Assembly (NCBI RefSeq): GCF_907164915.1
Contig: NC_061862.1
Span: 76,874,218 to 76,938,217 of the forward strand
DNA length: 64,000 bases
DNA from: Impatiens glandulifera
Lineage: Eukaryota > Streptophyta > Magnoliopsida > Ericales > Balsaminaceae
Reading direction: 5' to 3'
Positions 37,394 to 49,103 of this stretch are shown in pieces (position 1 is the first letter of the stretch; every line of letters starts with the position of its first letter). The notes beneath the pieces were generated by a model, which worked only from the letters and a program-made list of their open reading frames with translations, made no database searches and had not been told where the DNA came from. Made by a program: the position numbers and the translations under genes.

Positions 37394-37911
37394 TAGGGCT
37401 GGTAATTTTGGACACGACATGAAAACACGACCCGACCCGAACACGAAAAAATCAAGTTAGGGTCATGTATTTTTTGTTCGGGTCAAAATTAGGTCGACTT
37501 GTTGAACCTAATTAATAAACATGTCAAAATCAGGTCGACCTGACATGACCCAAAGTAGATCCGATAACCCGTTTACAAGATTTTTTTATTGAGTTTTGTG
37601 TTATTTTTTCTTAGTCACCCACTCATTTTCTTTTGTATAATTAGTTAATTTGTGATTTAACTTTATTTTTATTTTGTATTTATGTCATTTTAATTTGAAA
37701 TAGAGAGATGAATTAATTACATAGGATTTGGTTCGAGTTGAGTTAGATAAATCGGGTCAAACAGGTCAAACACAAATAAACATGTCAAGTTTATGTTAGA
37801 GATTTTTGACCCGAATTATTAAACAGGTCAGGTTTAGGTTAGAATCGTTGAACCCGTTAACCTGTCAACCCGAATCCGCCAACCTGAAACTTACTTAAAT
37901 TGTCACCCCTA
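37394..37911. mobile_element. 518-bp hAT-like MITE with perfect 8-bp target duplication
   Basis: The left end is TAGGGCTGGTAATTT and the right end inverts to TAGGGGTGACAATTT. ATAAACAT is exactly duplicated at 37386-37393 and 37912-37919. The interior holds opposed CCCGACCCGAACACG and AACCCGTTAACCTGTC-like arms around an AT-rich centre. There is no ORF. It sits inside the proposed CACTA element. Confidence 0.85.
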
Positions 37912-39335
37912 ATAAACATATACACAATTACATTGTGAGTGAAAAATGATTCTGTTATATTTTTATTGCTAGAGATCACAAACAAAAACAATTAGGAAGT
38001 TTCTTACATGTGTTACTCGTGAGCTCATATATTAATTTTCTCTTAAGTCGTTTTGATAAAAAAACACAAAAGTTATAACACGTATCTTTGCATTAAAAAT
38101 AATTTGTAAAATTGAAATTGTATCTCATTATTATTTCGACTTTCATCATAAAATGCCATTAACTTACATTTGGGCATGCATATTATCTTGTCCTTTTAAA
38201 AATTTCGCAATTATTACATATGCTTGGACTTTTTCTTCTTTCAAATCTTGTATTATATCCTTTAATATCTTATTTTTTTTTAAACTTGTACCGAGCATGA
38301 TTCTTGATCATTTAAATAGGAGTTTGCAGTCGTATCCATACCCAATATTCTCCCTTTTTTAGACTCACCCACAACTATGACCCACAATTCATCATCTATT
38401 TTTTTTGTTTGCATTCTCAGAACCATCATTAATTTGGTTGAGCTCTGTAAAATTATCTTAGAAATACATACCAATAATATATTCAAAAAATTAATAATAA
38501 ACATTTAACACCTTAGTAAACTTTAATATTAACTCATATGTTTACATAACTAAAAAGAGTTTATCATAATTTGAACTATAATATTATCACATATAAGGAA
38601 TATTCTTAAAAGTTCAAGTGATTTTTTTTGTTAAACACTAATGCACTAAAATGAATATAAAGATAATTTAATATCACTACTGCAGCTGTTTATGGGACAC
38701 TCCAACTGCCATCATTTTTTTTATGTGTACGATGAAAAGACTCAAATAATGTGGGCGATCTCCCTAGCTCCATTGCCTAAAAAATTACAGATAAAAGAAA
38801 ATATTTCAATTCATTTACCATAAATATAAAAAATCTAGCTTAAGAATAATGGTAATCATCTACAAACTTCATGAAACTATATTCATATTTTATTCTTAAT
38901 TGTTAGTATAAAATCTCTACGGTATATGCAAAATATGACAAGTGTGATTTCAAGTCATCTGCAAACATGATCTTTAAACACCCATAAACATATTTTCAAT
39001 GAAAAGTTTAATACAGTTCCATGTTATACATATTCATCTATAGGTTCACGAACCAAAAACCTGGTTTTTACAAAATATTAAGAATATAGAATTGCTAACA
39101 TGAAAACAACAAGGATAGAAGTTGAAACTATATTTACAATGTTCCTGCTGATTTTTATTATAGAAGTTGAAACTATGTTTTTAATTGTAAGAACAAAAAT
39201 GTATATTTATTGTGCCCTTGTGAAATAAAGAGTACATGTATATGAAATCTTATATAAGTCATTTTGATAAGTTTTTGTCAACTTGATCAAAATACACTTA
39301 AACTTCACTAGTAAAAAATTGATACACTTAAACTT

Positions 39336-40735
39336 CACTAGTAAAAAATTGATTTTTAAGGAGAGAAAAAACACTCGGAGAAGGTCAAAATATCTTCGGT
39401 GATAGTGTTCACCGAGGGCGATAAATGCTCTCGCAGTGTCTCGGTGATAGAGTTGTCGGTAAAAAAAAGAATATCCGCGAGGGCATTTGGAGCTCTCGGA
39501 GATAAATTATCACCAAGAGCAATGAAAGGCTCTCGGCAAAAACTTTAAATTATTACCGAGAGCTCGAAGTATGCTCTCGGAGAAAGCTTTAAACTAATTT
39601 TCTGAAATAATAACCTGCCATTCTGAATAATAATAATAATAATATAGAGAGAAAGCATCCAACTAATTTTAACTTTCCATTCTGAACTAATTCTAACATT
39701 CTGTTAAAAGATCTAGTGATCTTAGTCAAAAGGCCGAGAAAGGTATAATCATTCCACTAGTTTCGTCATCTATTTATTTCTTCAACTTCTGCAGTCTCTC
39801 CTCTAATATTTCAATGTGGGACAAACAACCATTCTCTAACTATTTCTTTCCTTCTCTTTCTTTTCTTTCTATAATGAATCATTCTGGTTTTTCTCTCTAC
39901 AACAAGTGTAGAGTAAAAGATTCAAGAACTAATTCGTACATTACAATGGAACTGTCATTCCCTAGTTCGTAATTACAATGAAAGCATCTGGACATTGATT
40001 TTCGAACGCAATTCCGGTGTTTAATGGAATAATAATGCTGAGAAATGTGGTTGATAAAAAATTAGTTGGGCAAGGAGTTTTATAGGCGGAATTGAGGAAT
40101 GATCTCCTTTTACTTCGATATGTTTGTGGAGTGTTTCGTTTTCGGTTTTGACCGAGTTTGATTCGTGGGTTTGTTCTGATGTGTCGGGTTCTTCTCGGTT
40201 GGTGAAACCGGAGCCTTGTGCCCAACTTTTGAATTCCCAGTCGAGCTGTTATTATAAGGTGGAAACTTCTGGATGGGCAGCTAGCTCTATGTATTAGAGA
40301 TAAGGTTTTTGATTCTTTTGGGAATAAAGAATAATAAGGATGGAGTAAAATACTATATATAAGGTTTGAATTTGTAGTTGTGAGCATTGATTATACATAA
40401 GACATAAAGAGATAAAATGCACTCATTAGTAGCAAGAGCAGTTGATTAATCATTGACATCTATGAAAATAGCTTCAGCAATTGAGAGCACATTTTTGTCG
40501 AGGCACCCCATAAAGCCCTCGGTAAAATTAATAAACGAATATTTCCAAGAGCTCAATAGTAATTACTCTCGATAATTAGAACTATTTCTGAGGACGAATG
40601 AATTCTCTCGGTTATAACCGAATTATCACCGAATGCGGAAGAAAGCCCTCGGTGATAATAATTTTACTAGGAGCGCTAGAATGCTCTCGGAGATAGCTCT
40701 CAGTAATTGAGCATTTTTTACAGATCTGTTTATTA
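39336..40735. mobile_element. small CACTA-like element with CTCGG subterminal repeats
   Basis: It starts CACTAGTAAAAAATTGATTT, and the same 5' segment is duplicated 30 bp upstream at 39306. The right end, near GCATTTTTTACAG (about 40720-40735), resembles the inverted terminus but is worn. Both subterminal zones (39360-39600 and 40500-40715) contain many copies of CTCGGxGATAA/CGAGAGC motifs in both orientations, typical of CACTA elements. The centre includes a 141-codon ORF on the minus strand (40387-39962). No transposase is present. Confidence 0.6.
39962..40387 (-). CDS. unrecognised ORF inside the small CACTA-like element
   Basis: A 141-codon open frame, rich in S, T, R, P and L, with no domain I recognise. 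The surrounding 39960-40330 segment has higher GC than the rest of the element and may be a piece of captured host gene, on either strand. Nothing shows that it is expressed. Confidence 0.2.
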   Translation of the reverse strand: MLTTTNSNLIYSILLHPYYSLFPKESKTLSLIHRASCPSRSFHLIITARLGIQKLGTRLRFHQPRRTRHIRTNPRIKLGQNRKRNTPQTYRSKRRSFLNSAYKTPCPTNFLSTTFLSIIIPLNTGIAFENQCPDAFIVITN

Positions 40736-41460
40736 TAAACATGTAATAAAAACTCTAATTAGAATCCATAAATTTACCAAATATAAATCTCTTGAAATTC
40801 TAACAAATATTTCTCGCAAAAAATGATTAAAGATAAAAAAATAGATTAATTGACTTATAATCATTTATTATGTTCTTGAATAGCCCATAGATGCTTCAAA
40901 ATTGATTTCCCAACTTATTTTTGCTTTCTTACTTTTCTTTTTGTACTTGAGATCGACAAAAATGCTTTGTATTACCTCCAAACTATTTGGGTTAATTAAT
41001 GAACCATGACTTTCTATTGTTTTTTCTCACATCATACGAAATTCCTTATCTTTTTGTCCACTTTTCTTTTGAATATTTTGCGAATCTCTTCCATTTGAGT
41101 TTGATTGTATTTGAATTTCACATGTCGTACAAATATTTGAAAAAAATTTAAGAAGTTAACATTCAATTATTTGAATTGTTAAAATTAATTAAAGTTGGTT
41201 ATAAAATAACTTACCAAGAGGGTTTAAATTGTTTGAAAAATTAAAATGTATTTTTTTATTAAGATATATATACATCACAAATGTCGGCAACCTAAATTCA
41301 ATCAACTTATATTGAATTCACTTCACCATAAGTTTTTTTTACTTCTTTTGGCATTGTTTTCAAACTAATGTACAGACCTCCATGCCAACAAGATGTTATC
41401 ATTCTATTCAACTTTCTCGTAATATCAGGTTCAAAACTGTCAAAAGTATAAAACAATTTA

Positions 41461-42600
41461 CAAGTTATTGATTTAATTAAACATATTATAATTATGAGAA
41501 ATAAAATATAACTTACTTAAGTTCGTTGGGTTTAATTTCCCAAATATTATGTGCAATTTCATTATCTTTCAGCTGAAAATGACATTACCTCTAAAGAAGC
41601 CAAAATATCAATGATTAGCCAAAACATTATCCATTAAGGTTTGTTTCTAAATAAAATACTCATTGTGTACTTCACAATTAATCAGTAATATAATCATGAA
41701 CAAACAAACCTTGAATAATAGCAATAAGGTTCGGTATGATCATGGATCATACAAATATTTGATCGGAGAGATATTGGTACTCATCCCCTATCATTCCTCT
41801 CGATCAACACATTATATATAAAATTTAAATAGAAATAAAGAGAGAAAGATGAAATATAAATAAATTTAACAAATTTAATCAATTTTACATAATTAAACTA
41901 AAAATGATAGTGGGACAAACAATTTAAGAACATTTTAATTTGACTCAGTTCGATTTCATCATTGTTGAGTGTTCAATAGAAACATAGGAAAGTTGTTAGT
42001 TTCAATGTTGTACATCTCTCTTAGTAGACATTCTTTTACTAAGACATTCTTACTTATAATTTTATCTAAAATTAGATTTTATTAAAAGTAAAAGAAGTTT
42101 TAATGGAGTGAAAATCATTTTTTTTAATATTTCTAAATAGAAAAAGGTATTGTTACATACTATATTTTGATTAAGTATAGTCATCCTCATTCTTGATCAG
42201 TTTAGCTCAGACTTAAAGTTGTTGTTCTTTGATAACCAATTGTTTGTTTTAAAGTTCTAAATAAAAATATGATATTTTGTGTAGTTTTAATGGTGGTGTA
42301 GGTTCATCTATCACCTCTTACATGTATCCCTTTAAGCTTATTTTATATTGAGTGCTTAGTAGATTAGTTGTGAAGCTAAATTATTTCTTTATTTAATTAT
42401 GTTATCAAAATTGATGAGAAATACAACTTTCTTGCATATTATTAAAATGGGTCAATTAACTTGAAATCTGAATTTAAGTAAAATACAGTATAATATAATT
42501 CAGTTGCAACATGCAAATATATGTCGTAATTTGAAAATATACTTATTTCTTAATGTAATACAATATCTCCAATCCACACAAATAAATTTTGAATCTTAGA
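41461..42600. other. non-coding part of the proposed CACTA element
   Basis: AT-rich, with no gene recognised. It may hold introns or worn transposase sequence from the Transposase_24-like gene. Confidence 0.35.
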
Positions 42601-42604
42601 AAAC

Positions 42605-42771
42605 TTTTAATGTATATAATATAATAATATATTGATTATTCTATTCTATAATATAATATAATATATTATATTATATTCTATAATATATTATATTATATTT
42701 TTCTTATATTTATTATATTCTATAATATATTATATTATATTTTTCTTATTCTTTCTCTTAATATTTTTACA
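42605..42771 (+). repeat. left LTR of the composite copia element
   Basis: AT-rich, with repeated TATAATATATTATATTATAT text, ending in TTTTTACA directly before the primer-binding site. It is shorter than the right copy (47025-47250), which has an extra segment with GTAACTCAAGTATAAATACC near its end. The start TTTTAATG is mutated from TGTTAGTG. Confidence 0.65.
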
Positions 42772-43064
42772 TGGTATCAGAGTTTTATTATCGTTCTTAG
42801 TCAATTTAGTGATAGTCTTTTGCTGTCTCCATTAATGATTACTTTAGCCATTGATGGAGAGCTTTAATAATTATTTATTAATTATTATTACTATCTCTTA
42901 ATAATATTTTTCTTATTTTAAATAATTATGTTGATGTTCTTACTTTTTTCGACAATCATATTCTCTGAGTTTGTTTTCAGTTGTTGCTTTATTCTAGTAA
43001 TTAATTACATATTTTTTTTGGTGTTAATCCAATCATATGTGCTCCTTTATTGGTTATTTAGTCA

Positions 43065-43320
43065 ACACACTTTCATTCTCTCGTTAGAATGAGTTTTACA
43101 TGTGTTATTTCACCCCAATATTCTATTCCCATGGGATTCTATCTTCTTCGTTGATTTTCTTAATGCAACACACTGTCATCCCGTCGTTAGATGGATTTCG
43201 AGACTCGCGAGTAACTTCGGAGTTCATTTGGTTGTTGTTTCACCCCAGCATTCTATTCCCATGGGATTCTACCTATTCGTTGGTTTATCTGTCAACACAC
43301 TACCATCCTTTAACTTGATG
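43065..43320. repeat. tandem duplication of about 120 bp
   Basis: TATTCTATTCCCATGGGATTCT appears twice (about 43122 and 43250, full string 22 bp), each time followed by similar text with CACAC. It lies in the interval between the two copia LTR types. Confidence 0.75.
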
Positions 43321-43426
43321 GAGCACACGAGTTTTTGAAGCTTGAAGAATACAACATCAACATTTCATCATCTTGTCTTCAACCTCAAATTGTTCAAGCG
43401 TTTTCCATCTTAAGTTTGAGAAGGAA

Positions 43427-43630
43427 TGTTAGAATATAAGATAAAATATATGTAAGATATTATCACAATACTATATAAATTGTGATAATATCATTAGTAT
43501 ATTATATTATATTTTATCATTATTATATTATATTAGTTTCCTTATAAACTCAATGTAATGTCTATATAATAGACACAACTTATGTAATTCAATATATCAT
43601 TCAATACAATCTTTTTTCTTTATTCTAACA
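43427..43630 (+). repeat. internal LTR of a second copia family
   Basis: Starts TGTTAGAATA and ends TATTCTAACA, a perfect 10-bp terminal inversion. TGGTATCAGAG follows at 43631, and a purine-rich tract (TTTGAGAAGGAA) lies just before it. It therefore has the features of both a 3' LTR of upstream sequence and a 5' LTR of the polyprotein that follows. It does not match the outer LTRs beyond the TGTTAG start. Confidence 0.75.
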
Positions 43631-43673
43631 TGGTATCAGAGTTTTGGCTCTACATTTTATAGCCGTTTAATGT

Positions 43674-46600
43674 TTGTGTATTTTCCTGAATATTGATGTT
43701 CACATTAATTCAATTTTAATGGATAAGTCTTCAAAGCTTGCATTCTCTACCGTTGCTGTTGTCACAAGTAATTCATTAGAAAACACTTTTTCCAATTTTT
43801 CTCTTACAGACATTCAATCACTCTTACAAAAAGTTCAATCAAATCATGGTACTACATCTTCTTCATTCCTATCTTCTTCAGTGTTATCTACCACACCATG
43901 TACGTCTACCTCACGATTTTTTGATTCAGGATGTTGTAATCATATGACTTCTGAATCATCTTTTCTCACATCCAATAGAAAGCCTATTGTTCCGTATGAT
44001 GTTCATACTGCTGATAATACTACTTTGAATGTTCAAACTATTAGTACCGCTCAAACTTCTATATTGTCCTTACCTGAAACATTTTTTGTTCCAAAACTTT
44101 CGTTAAATCTTATTTCTATTGGACAATTATGTGATCTCGGTTTTAACATAATTTTTTCGAGTAATGGTTGTGTTGTGCAAGATCCTCAAACAAATAAAAT
44201 CATTGGAACGGGACGTATAGTTGGACGATTGTTTGAACTCACTTCTCTATCTCTTCCATCACAATATTTTGTTGGAGATATCACTTCTCAAATTTGGCAC
44301 TCTCGATTAGATCACCCTTCTAAAGATCGTTTGAGTTCTTTAATTTCTAGTGGTTCTTTAGGCCCTATTAAGACTGAAACTTTTGATTGTGTTTCTTGTG
44401 AGCTTTCTAAAGGACACACTTTACCTTTTTTCCCTAATGATTCTAATTCCTTAACACCTTTTGATATGATTCACTCTAATATTTGGGGTCCTGCACCACA
44501 TAATACTATGGGTGGTTTAAAATATTATGTGATATTTATTAACGATTTTCTCGTTATACATGGATTTATTTTATGCATAATAGGTCTGAATTATCCTCAA
44601 TTTATATTCGGTTTGCTAATATGATTAAAACTCAATTTTCCTCCAAAATTAAAATCTTGCGCACTGATAATGCCATGAAATACAAAGACACAAAATTCAT
44701 AAAGTTTTTAGAACAAGAGGGCATAATTATTCAAAGATCTTGTCCTGGAACTTCTCAACAAAATGATTGGGCATAAAGAAAATATAGACATATTCTTAAT
44801 GTTGTTCAAGCCCTTCTCATTTCGTCTTCTTGTCCCGATAGCTTTTGGGGAGAAGCAACTTTCACCGTTGTTTATACTATCAATTGCATTCTTTCTCCTA
44901 TCATAGGTAACATCTCTCCTTTTGAACGTCTTTTTAATCGAGCTCCGAATTATCAAACTCTCAAAGTTTTTGGATGTGTTTGTTTTGTTTTATTACAACC
45001 TCATGAATACAATAAATTAGAACCTCTAATTTGATTATGTTGTTTCTTAGATTATGGAATCGAACACAAAGGATATAGGTGTTGAGATTCATTGTCTCAA
45101 CGTCTTCGTATCTCTCGTCATGTATCATTTTGGGAACATAAGATGTTTTCAACTATATCTAAATTTAGAGTCAATGAACCTCTTACTCAATTTTTTCGTG
45201 ATCCTACCATACCTTTGTTTCCTGACATTTCTTGTGTAGGACCATTTAACAACTCATGCGACTTAACTCCATCTGCATTTCCTATATCGACATCTTCTCA
45301 ATCTCAAAATCCGGCACATACCTAATCTGATCATATCATTCAAGAATCTTCTTATTTTCCACCACCACCACCATCACCAACATCACCACCACCACCACCT
45401 CGTCGTCGTATCAATCATGTAAGTCAACCTTCTTTTCGTCTTCATAACTTTCATGTGTACTCAGCTATTGTCTCTCTCTATGAATCTCGTACTTTTCGCG
45501 AGGCCAACTCTAACCCTTTATGGCAGTAAGCAATGATAGAAGAATTGCAAACACTTACCAAGACAAAAACTTGGGACTTGGTTGATTTACCTTCACATAA
45601 GTTAGTCGTTGGTTGTAAATGGGTTTTTAAAATTAAGACATGAGCAGATGGTTCGGTTGAATGATATAAAGCTCGCCTTATTGCTAAGGGATATACTCAA
45701 GAATATGGTATTGATTATGAAGAAACGTTTACTCATGTCGCTCGATTGACCTCGGTTCGTAGCCTCATTGCAGTAGTTGCTAGCAAAAGATGGAAACTAT
45801 TTCAAATGGATGTCAAAAATGCATTCCTTAATGGTGAACTAACAGAAGAAGTGTATATGCAACCTCCACCTAGGTATGATCATCCTCCAAATAAAGTTTG
45901 TAGACTTCGCAAAGCTCTTTATGGTCTCAAACAAGCTCCTAGGGAGTGGTTCGCCAAATTTAGCTACACCATTGGTAATCTTAGTTTCAAATCCAACTCT
46001 TATGATCATGCATTGTTTTTTAGCAAAACAGATCAAGGTTGTACCTTACTTTTACTTTATGTGAATGACATGATAATTACCAGTGATGACACAAATGAAA
46101 TCCGTGATCTCAAGAATTTTCTACATCAACAATTTAAAATGAAAGATCTTGGACATTTAAGTTATTTCTTGGGACTTGAAATAGCTTCCGACAAATCCGG
46201 TTATTATTTATCACAAGTTAAGTACGCAACTGATCTCATATCTCGGGCTGGTATTACTGACACAAAAGTTGTTAACACACCCTTTGACTCCACAAAACAT
46301 TTTACTGTTACTGATGGTACTCCACTAAGTGATGAAACACTTTATCGACAACTAGTTGGCAGTCTTATATATCTTACTATCACTCGGACAGATATTGCAT
46401 ATGTTGTTCATAACGTGAGTCAATTTATGTCATATCCTCGTACAACTCATTTCTCTATCGTTCTTCGTATATTATGATACATTAGAGGAACTTTATTATA
46501 TGGACCACATTTTGCTCACTCTTCTCCTCTAGAGTTACGAGCATACTTTGATGTTGATTGGACAGGTGATCCAACTGATCGTCGATCCACTACTAGCTAT

Positions 46601-47011
46601 TGTTTCTTTCTTGGCACATCTCTCATTTCATGGAGAAGTAAAAAACAAACTGTTGTTTCTCGTTCTAGTACAGAATCTGAATATCATGCTCTTGTAGATA
46701 CTACCTTTGAGCTTCTCTGGCTACAATGGTTACTTCAAGATATGGGTGTTCCTTCATTCAATGTTATTCCACTTTTCTGTGATAATAATAGTGCAATGCA
46801 GATTGCTCATAATGATGTATTTCACGAACGTACCAAACATATAGAAATAAATTGTCATCTGACACGACATCATGTCGTTAATGGTACCATAAAATTGATT
46901 CACATTTCTTCGCAAGCTCAAATTGCTGACATTTTTACCAAATCTCATCATCCTCAACGTTTTCAAGATTTAGTCTTCAATATCAAGATGTTCAATGCTT
47001 TTCCACCTTGA
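43674..47011 (+). pseudogene. Ty1/copia polyprotein remnant
   Basis: Fragments run in copia order. They are a short gag remnant, protease with an intact FFDSGCCNHM site (about 43915), the GAG-pre-integrase zone with CVSCELSKGH, the integrase core (broken; TDNAMKY near 44665), reverse transcriptase (MDVKNAFLNGELTEEVYMQP at about 45808), and RNase H ending in ADIFTKSHHPQRF. The main gag domain is missing. The RT active-site motif reads YVND where YVDD is expected. Stops interrupt near 44624, 44776, 45034, 45325, 45529, 45644 and 46477. It is not capable of autonomous transposition. Confidence 0.85.
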
Positions 47012-47024
47012 GCTTGAGAGAAGG

Positions 47025-47250
47025 TGTTAGTGTATATAATATAATAATATATTATATTGATATATTATTATATTCTATTCTATAATATAATATAATATAA
47101 TATATTATATTATATTTTCCTTATATTGCGTATTCTATAATATATTATATTATATTTTCCTTATATTGCTAATGTAACTCAAGTATAAATACCTTCACTA
47201 TATTGAATAAAGAAGTACACTATTATTCTCTTTCTCTTAATCTTCTTACA
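47025..47250 (+). repeat. right LTR of the composite copia element
   Basis: Starts TGTTAGTGTATATAATATAA and ends CTTCTTACA. It contains TATAAATACC, a possible TATA element, near 47185. It is the longer partner of 42605-42771. Confidence 0.7.
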
Positions 47251-47344
47251 GAAACAAAATATGATAATTCCATTTCCAAATTTGATCTCCACTAACTAAA
47301 TACATAGATGATTAGAAATCTGAGAGGTATTCCCAAATGTAAAC

Positions 47345-48272
47345 TATTGGTTAATTAGATGTTCGCAGCGGAATAATCTATAGATCTAATCTAAACATCT
47401 AATCATATGATCATGCATAATTGATAGAATCATGATATATAGTTTATAGAAATATACCTTTGATGCGCGAACCAGATCAGATCTGGTAGTAATGAATAGT
47501 CGAGAGCTCCACGTGTTACTCCTCTACTTGGTTCACACGAACCCGACTAGATCTCTTTACTTTCGACTACTAGGACGAAAAAGAAAAAGGGGAAACAATC
47601 CAATTGCTATATTAAAAGATGATTTCTTCATCTTGGAGTTCTCACCGTAATATAGCAAAACCGTTTTAAGAGAGGAATAATTCTCTCTCTATTCACTTCC
47701 GTTTTCTTGCAAATAAATGAATCCTTTTGTATTAAATAAAATTCCATAATTAACCATTAATTATATATTATTTTATTTCACAAATAAACAATATTTTTAT
47801 TATTAATAATATCTAATATGTATTAATTATATATTATTTTATTTCACAATCTTAGCTCCATAATTAACCATTAATTATATATTATTTTATTTAACAATCT
47901 TAACTCCATAATTAACCATTAATTATATATTATTTTATTTCACAAATAAATAATATTTCTTATTATTAATAATATCTAATATGTATTAATTATATATTAT
48001 TTTATTTCACAAATAAATAATATTTCTTATTATTAATAATATCTAATATGTATTAATAATTAACCTTCTTTCTCGTTTATCTAGTCGGTCAACTCTAAGT
48101 GTGTGACCTCATAGGACCCGATTATAATAGTTATAGGTTTAACCCCATTAATCGTAGTTGGCTTCTAACAAAGCACTACGACTCCTAAAATAATCGGATT
48201 AAATTATATCTGTTAATTTGTCCTATCCAAGTTTAGTCATTGCACATTAAATTAAATGACACAATTCCTTCA
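47345..48272 (-). repeat. 3' LTR of the 7.7-kb copia element
   Basis: The plus-strand start is TATTGGTTAATTAG (the other copy reads TGTTGG) and the end is ACACAATTCCTTCA. It contains several copies of a block of about 65-100 bp with TTAATTATATATTATTTTAT, also present in the partner. Confidence 0.92.
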
Positions 48273-49103
48273 ATTTCCCATTTGTCCTTAAACAAGTGTG
48301 CAATATAAGATACATTTGTCTCTTAATGTCTTATTTGATGATATGGTAGCATTCATACCTTTCTATCAAATATGTTTCTTGAACTCTGAGTTTGAACTGT
48401 CAATTAAACGGATGATTCATATTAATCCATCCGAGCATGGCCATGCATTTTCAGTTCTCGCTCTTCAAGTGGCCGAGACACCATTCCTGTTCAATGTATC
48501 ACAGTATACATGAAGTAGGAGGACTTCTCCATTCTTGTATGACTATGGCTCCCACTCAATTTTTAGCAATCCCAACTACTGCCTTTATAACTCCCTTTTA
48601 CGGAAAGCGTTTAACAGTGTCAAAGAAATACCAATCATCAAGTGAGGCCACAACATACTCATGTCTGAGGAATCTACTAAACATGGTTTAACTTAAAACT
48701 CTACAATCTCTTTTAGAGAGTCTTAAGGTGGGCCAGTCTTACATGTATCATCCATACACATATATGTAATTGACTAGACATCTCCATGTCCTTATAGCCC
48801 ATGAAACCTAACGCTATCAGTCAGCTTACAATATAGTAACTTATAAAATCATCTATGTCCATTTGATGATTTCAAACTATAGACTTTTAATAATTCAAAA
48901 CTTCATTTCACTTAATGGGGTTTCATTCACCAGAACACTTAAGGTGATCCCATTTGTTAATAATGAATTATTTGGATATATTATTCAATATCGATAAAAA
49001 CAATATAAATAAGGATGAAATATCATATATCATAAAATCATCAAGTCAAACATAAAACGGGTGTCTAACACTTATAAATACATAATGTAATACAAAAGCA
49101 AAC

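Larger units (their letters stand above)
38280..41460 (-). pseudogene. Transposase_24-like (PTTA/En/Spm) gene remnant, interrupted
   Basis: On the minus strand three fragments appear in the order expected for the plant Transposase_24 family. First is ISLKTMPKEVKKTYGEV (about 41420-41330, cf. the W-K-x-IP-x-EVK pattern). Second is ESHGSLINPNSLEVIQSIF (about 41030-40950). Third is DELWVIVVGESKKGRILGMD (about 38400-38330, the E-V-V-G-x-KKGR-x-G signature). In-frame stops and shifts are present. A CACTA-like element of about 1.4 kb separates the second and third fragments. These proteins are thought to bind subterminal repeats. The family call rests on short motifs. Confidence 0.5.
42605..47250 (+). 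mobile_element. composite Ty1/copia LTR retrotransposon
   Basis: The left LTR-like end (42605-42771) matches the right LTR (47025-47250), apart from a deletion in the left copy. Flanking pentamers AAAAC (42600-42604) and GAAAC (47251-47255) match at 4/5. TGGTATCAGAG, the primer-binding site complementary to initiator tRNA-Met, follows the left LTR at 42772. A purine-rich tract (TTGAGAGAAGG) precedes the right LTR. A different LTR (43427-43630) with its own primer-binding site lies inside. The polyprotein is broken by several stops and shifts. Confidence 0.75.

Noticed and set aside
42600..42780. TATAATATATTATATTATAT text as a stand-alone satellite
   Set aside because: The same text recurs at 47030-47170 as part of paired LTRs of the composite copia element.
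47700..48060. Repeated TTAATTATATATTATTTTAT blocks as an independent tandem repeat
   Set aside because: They are internal to both LTRs of the 7.7-kb copia element.
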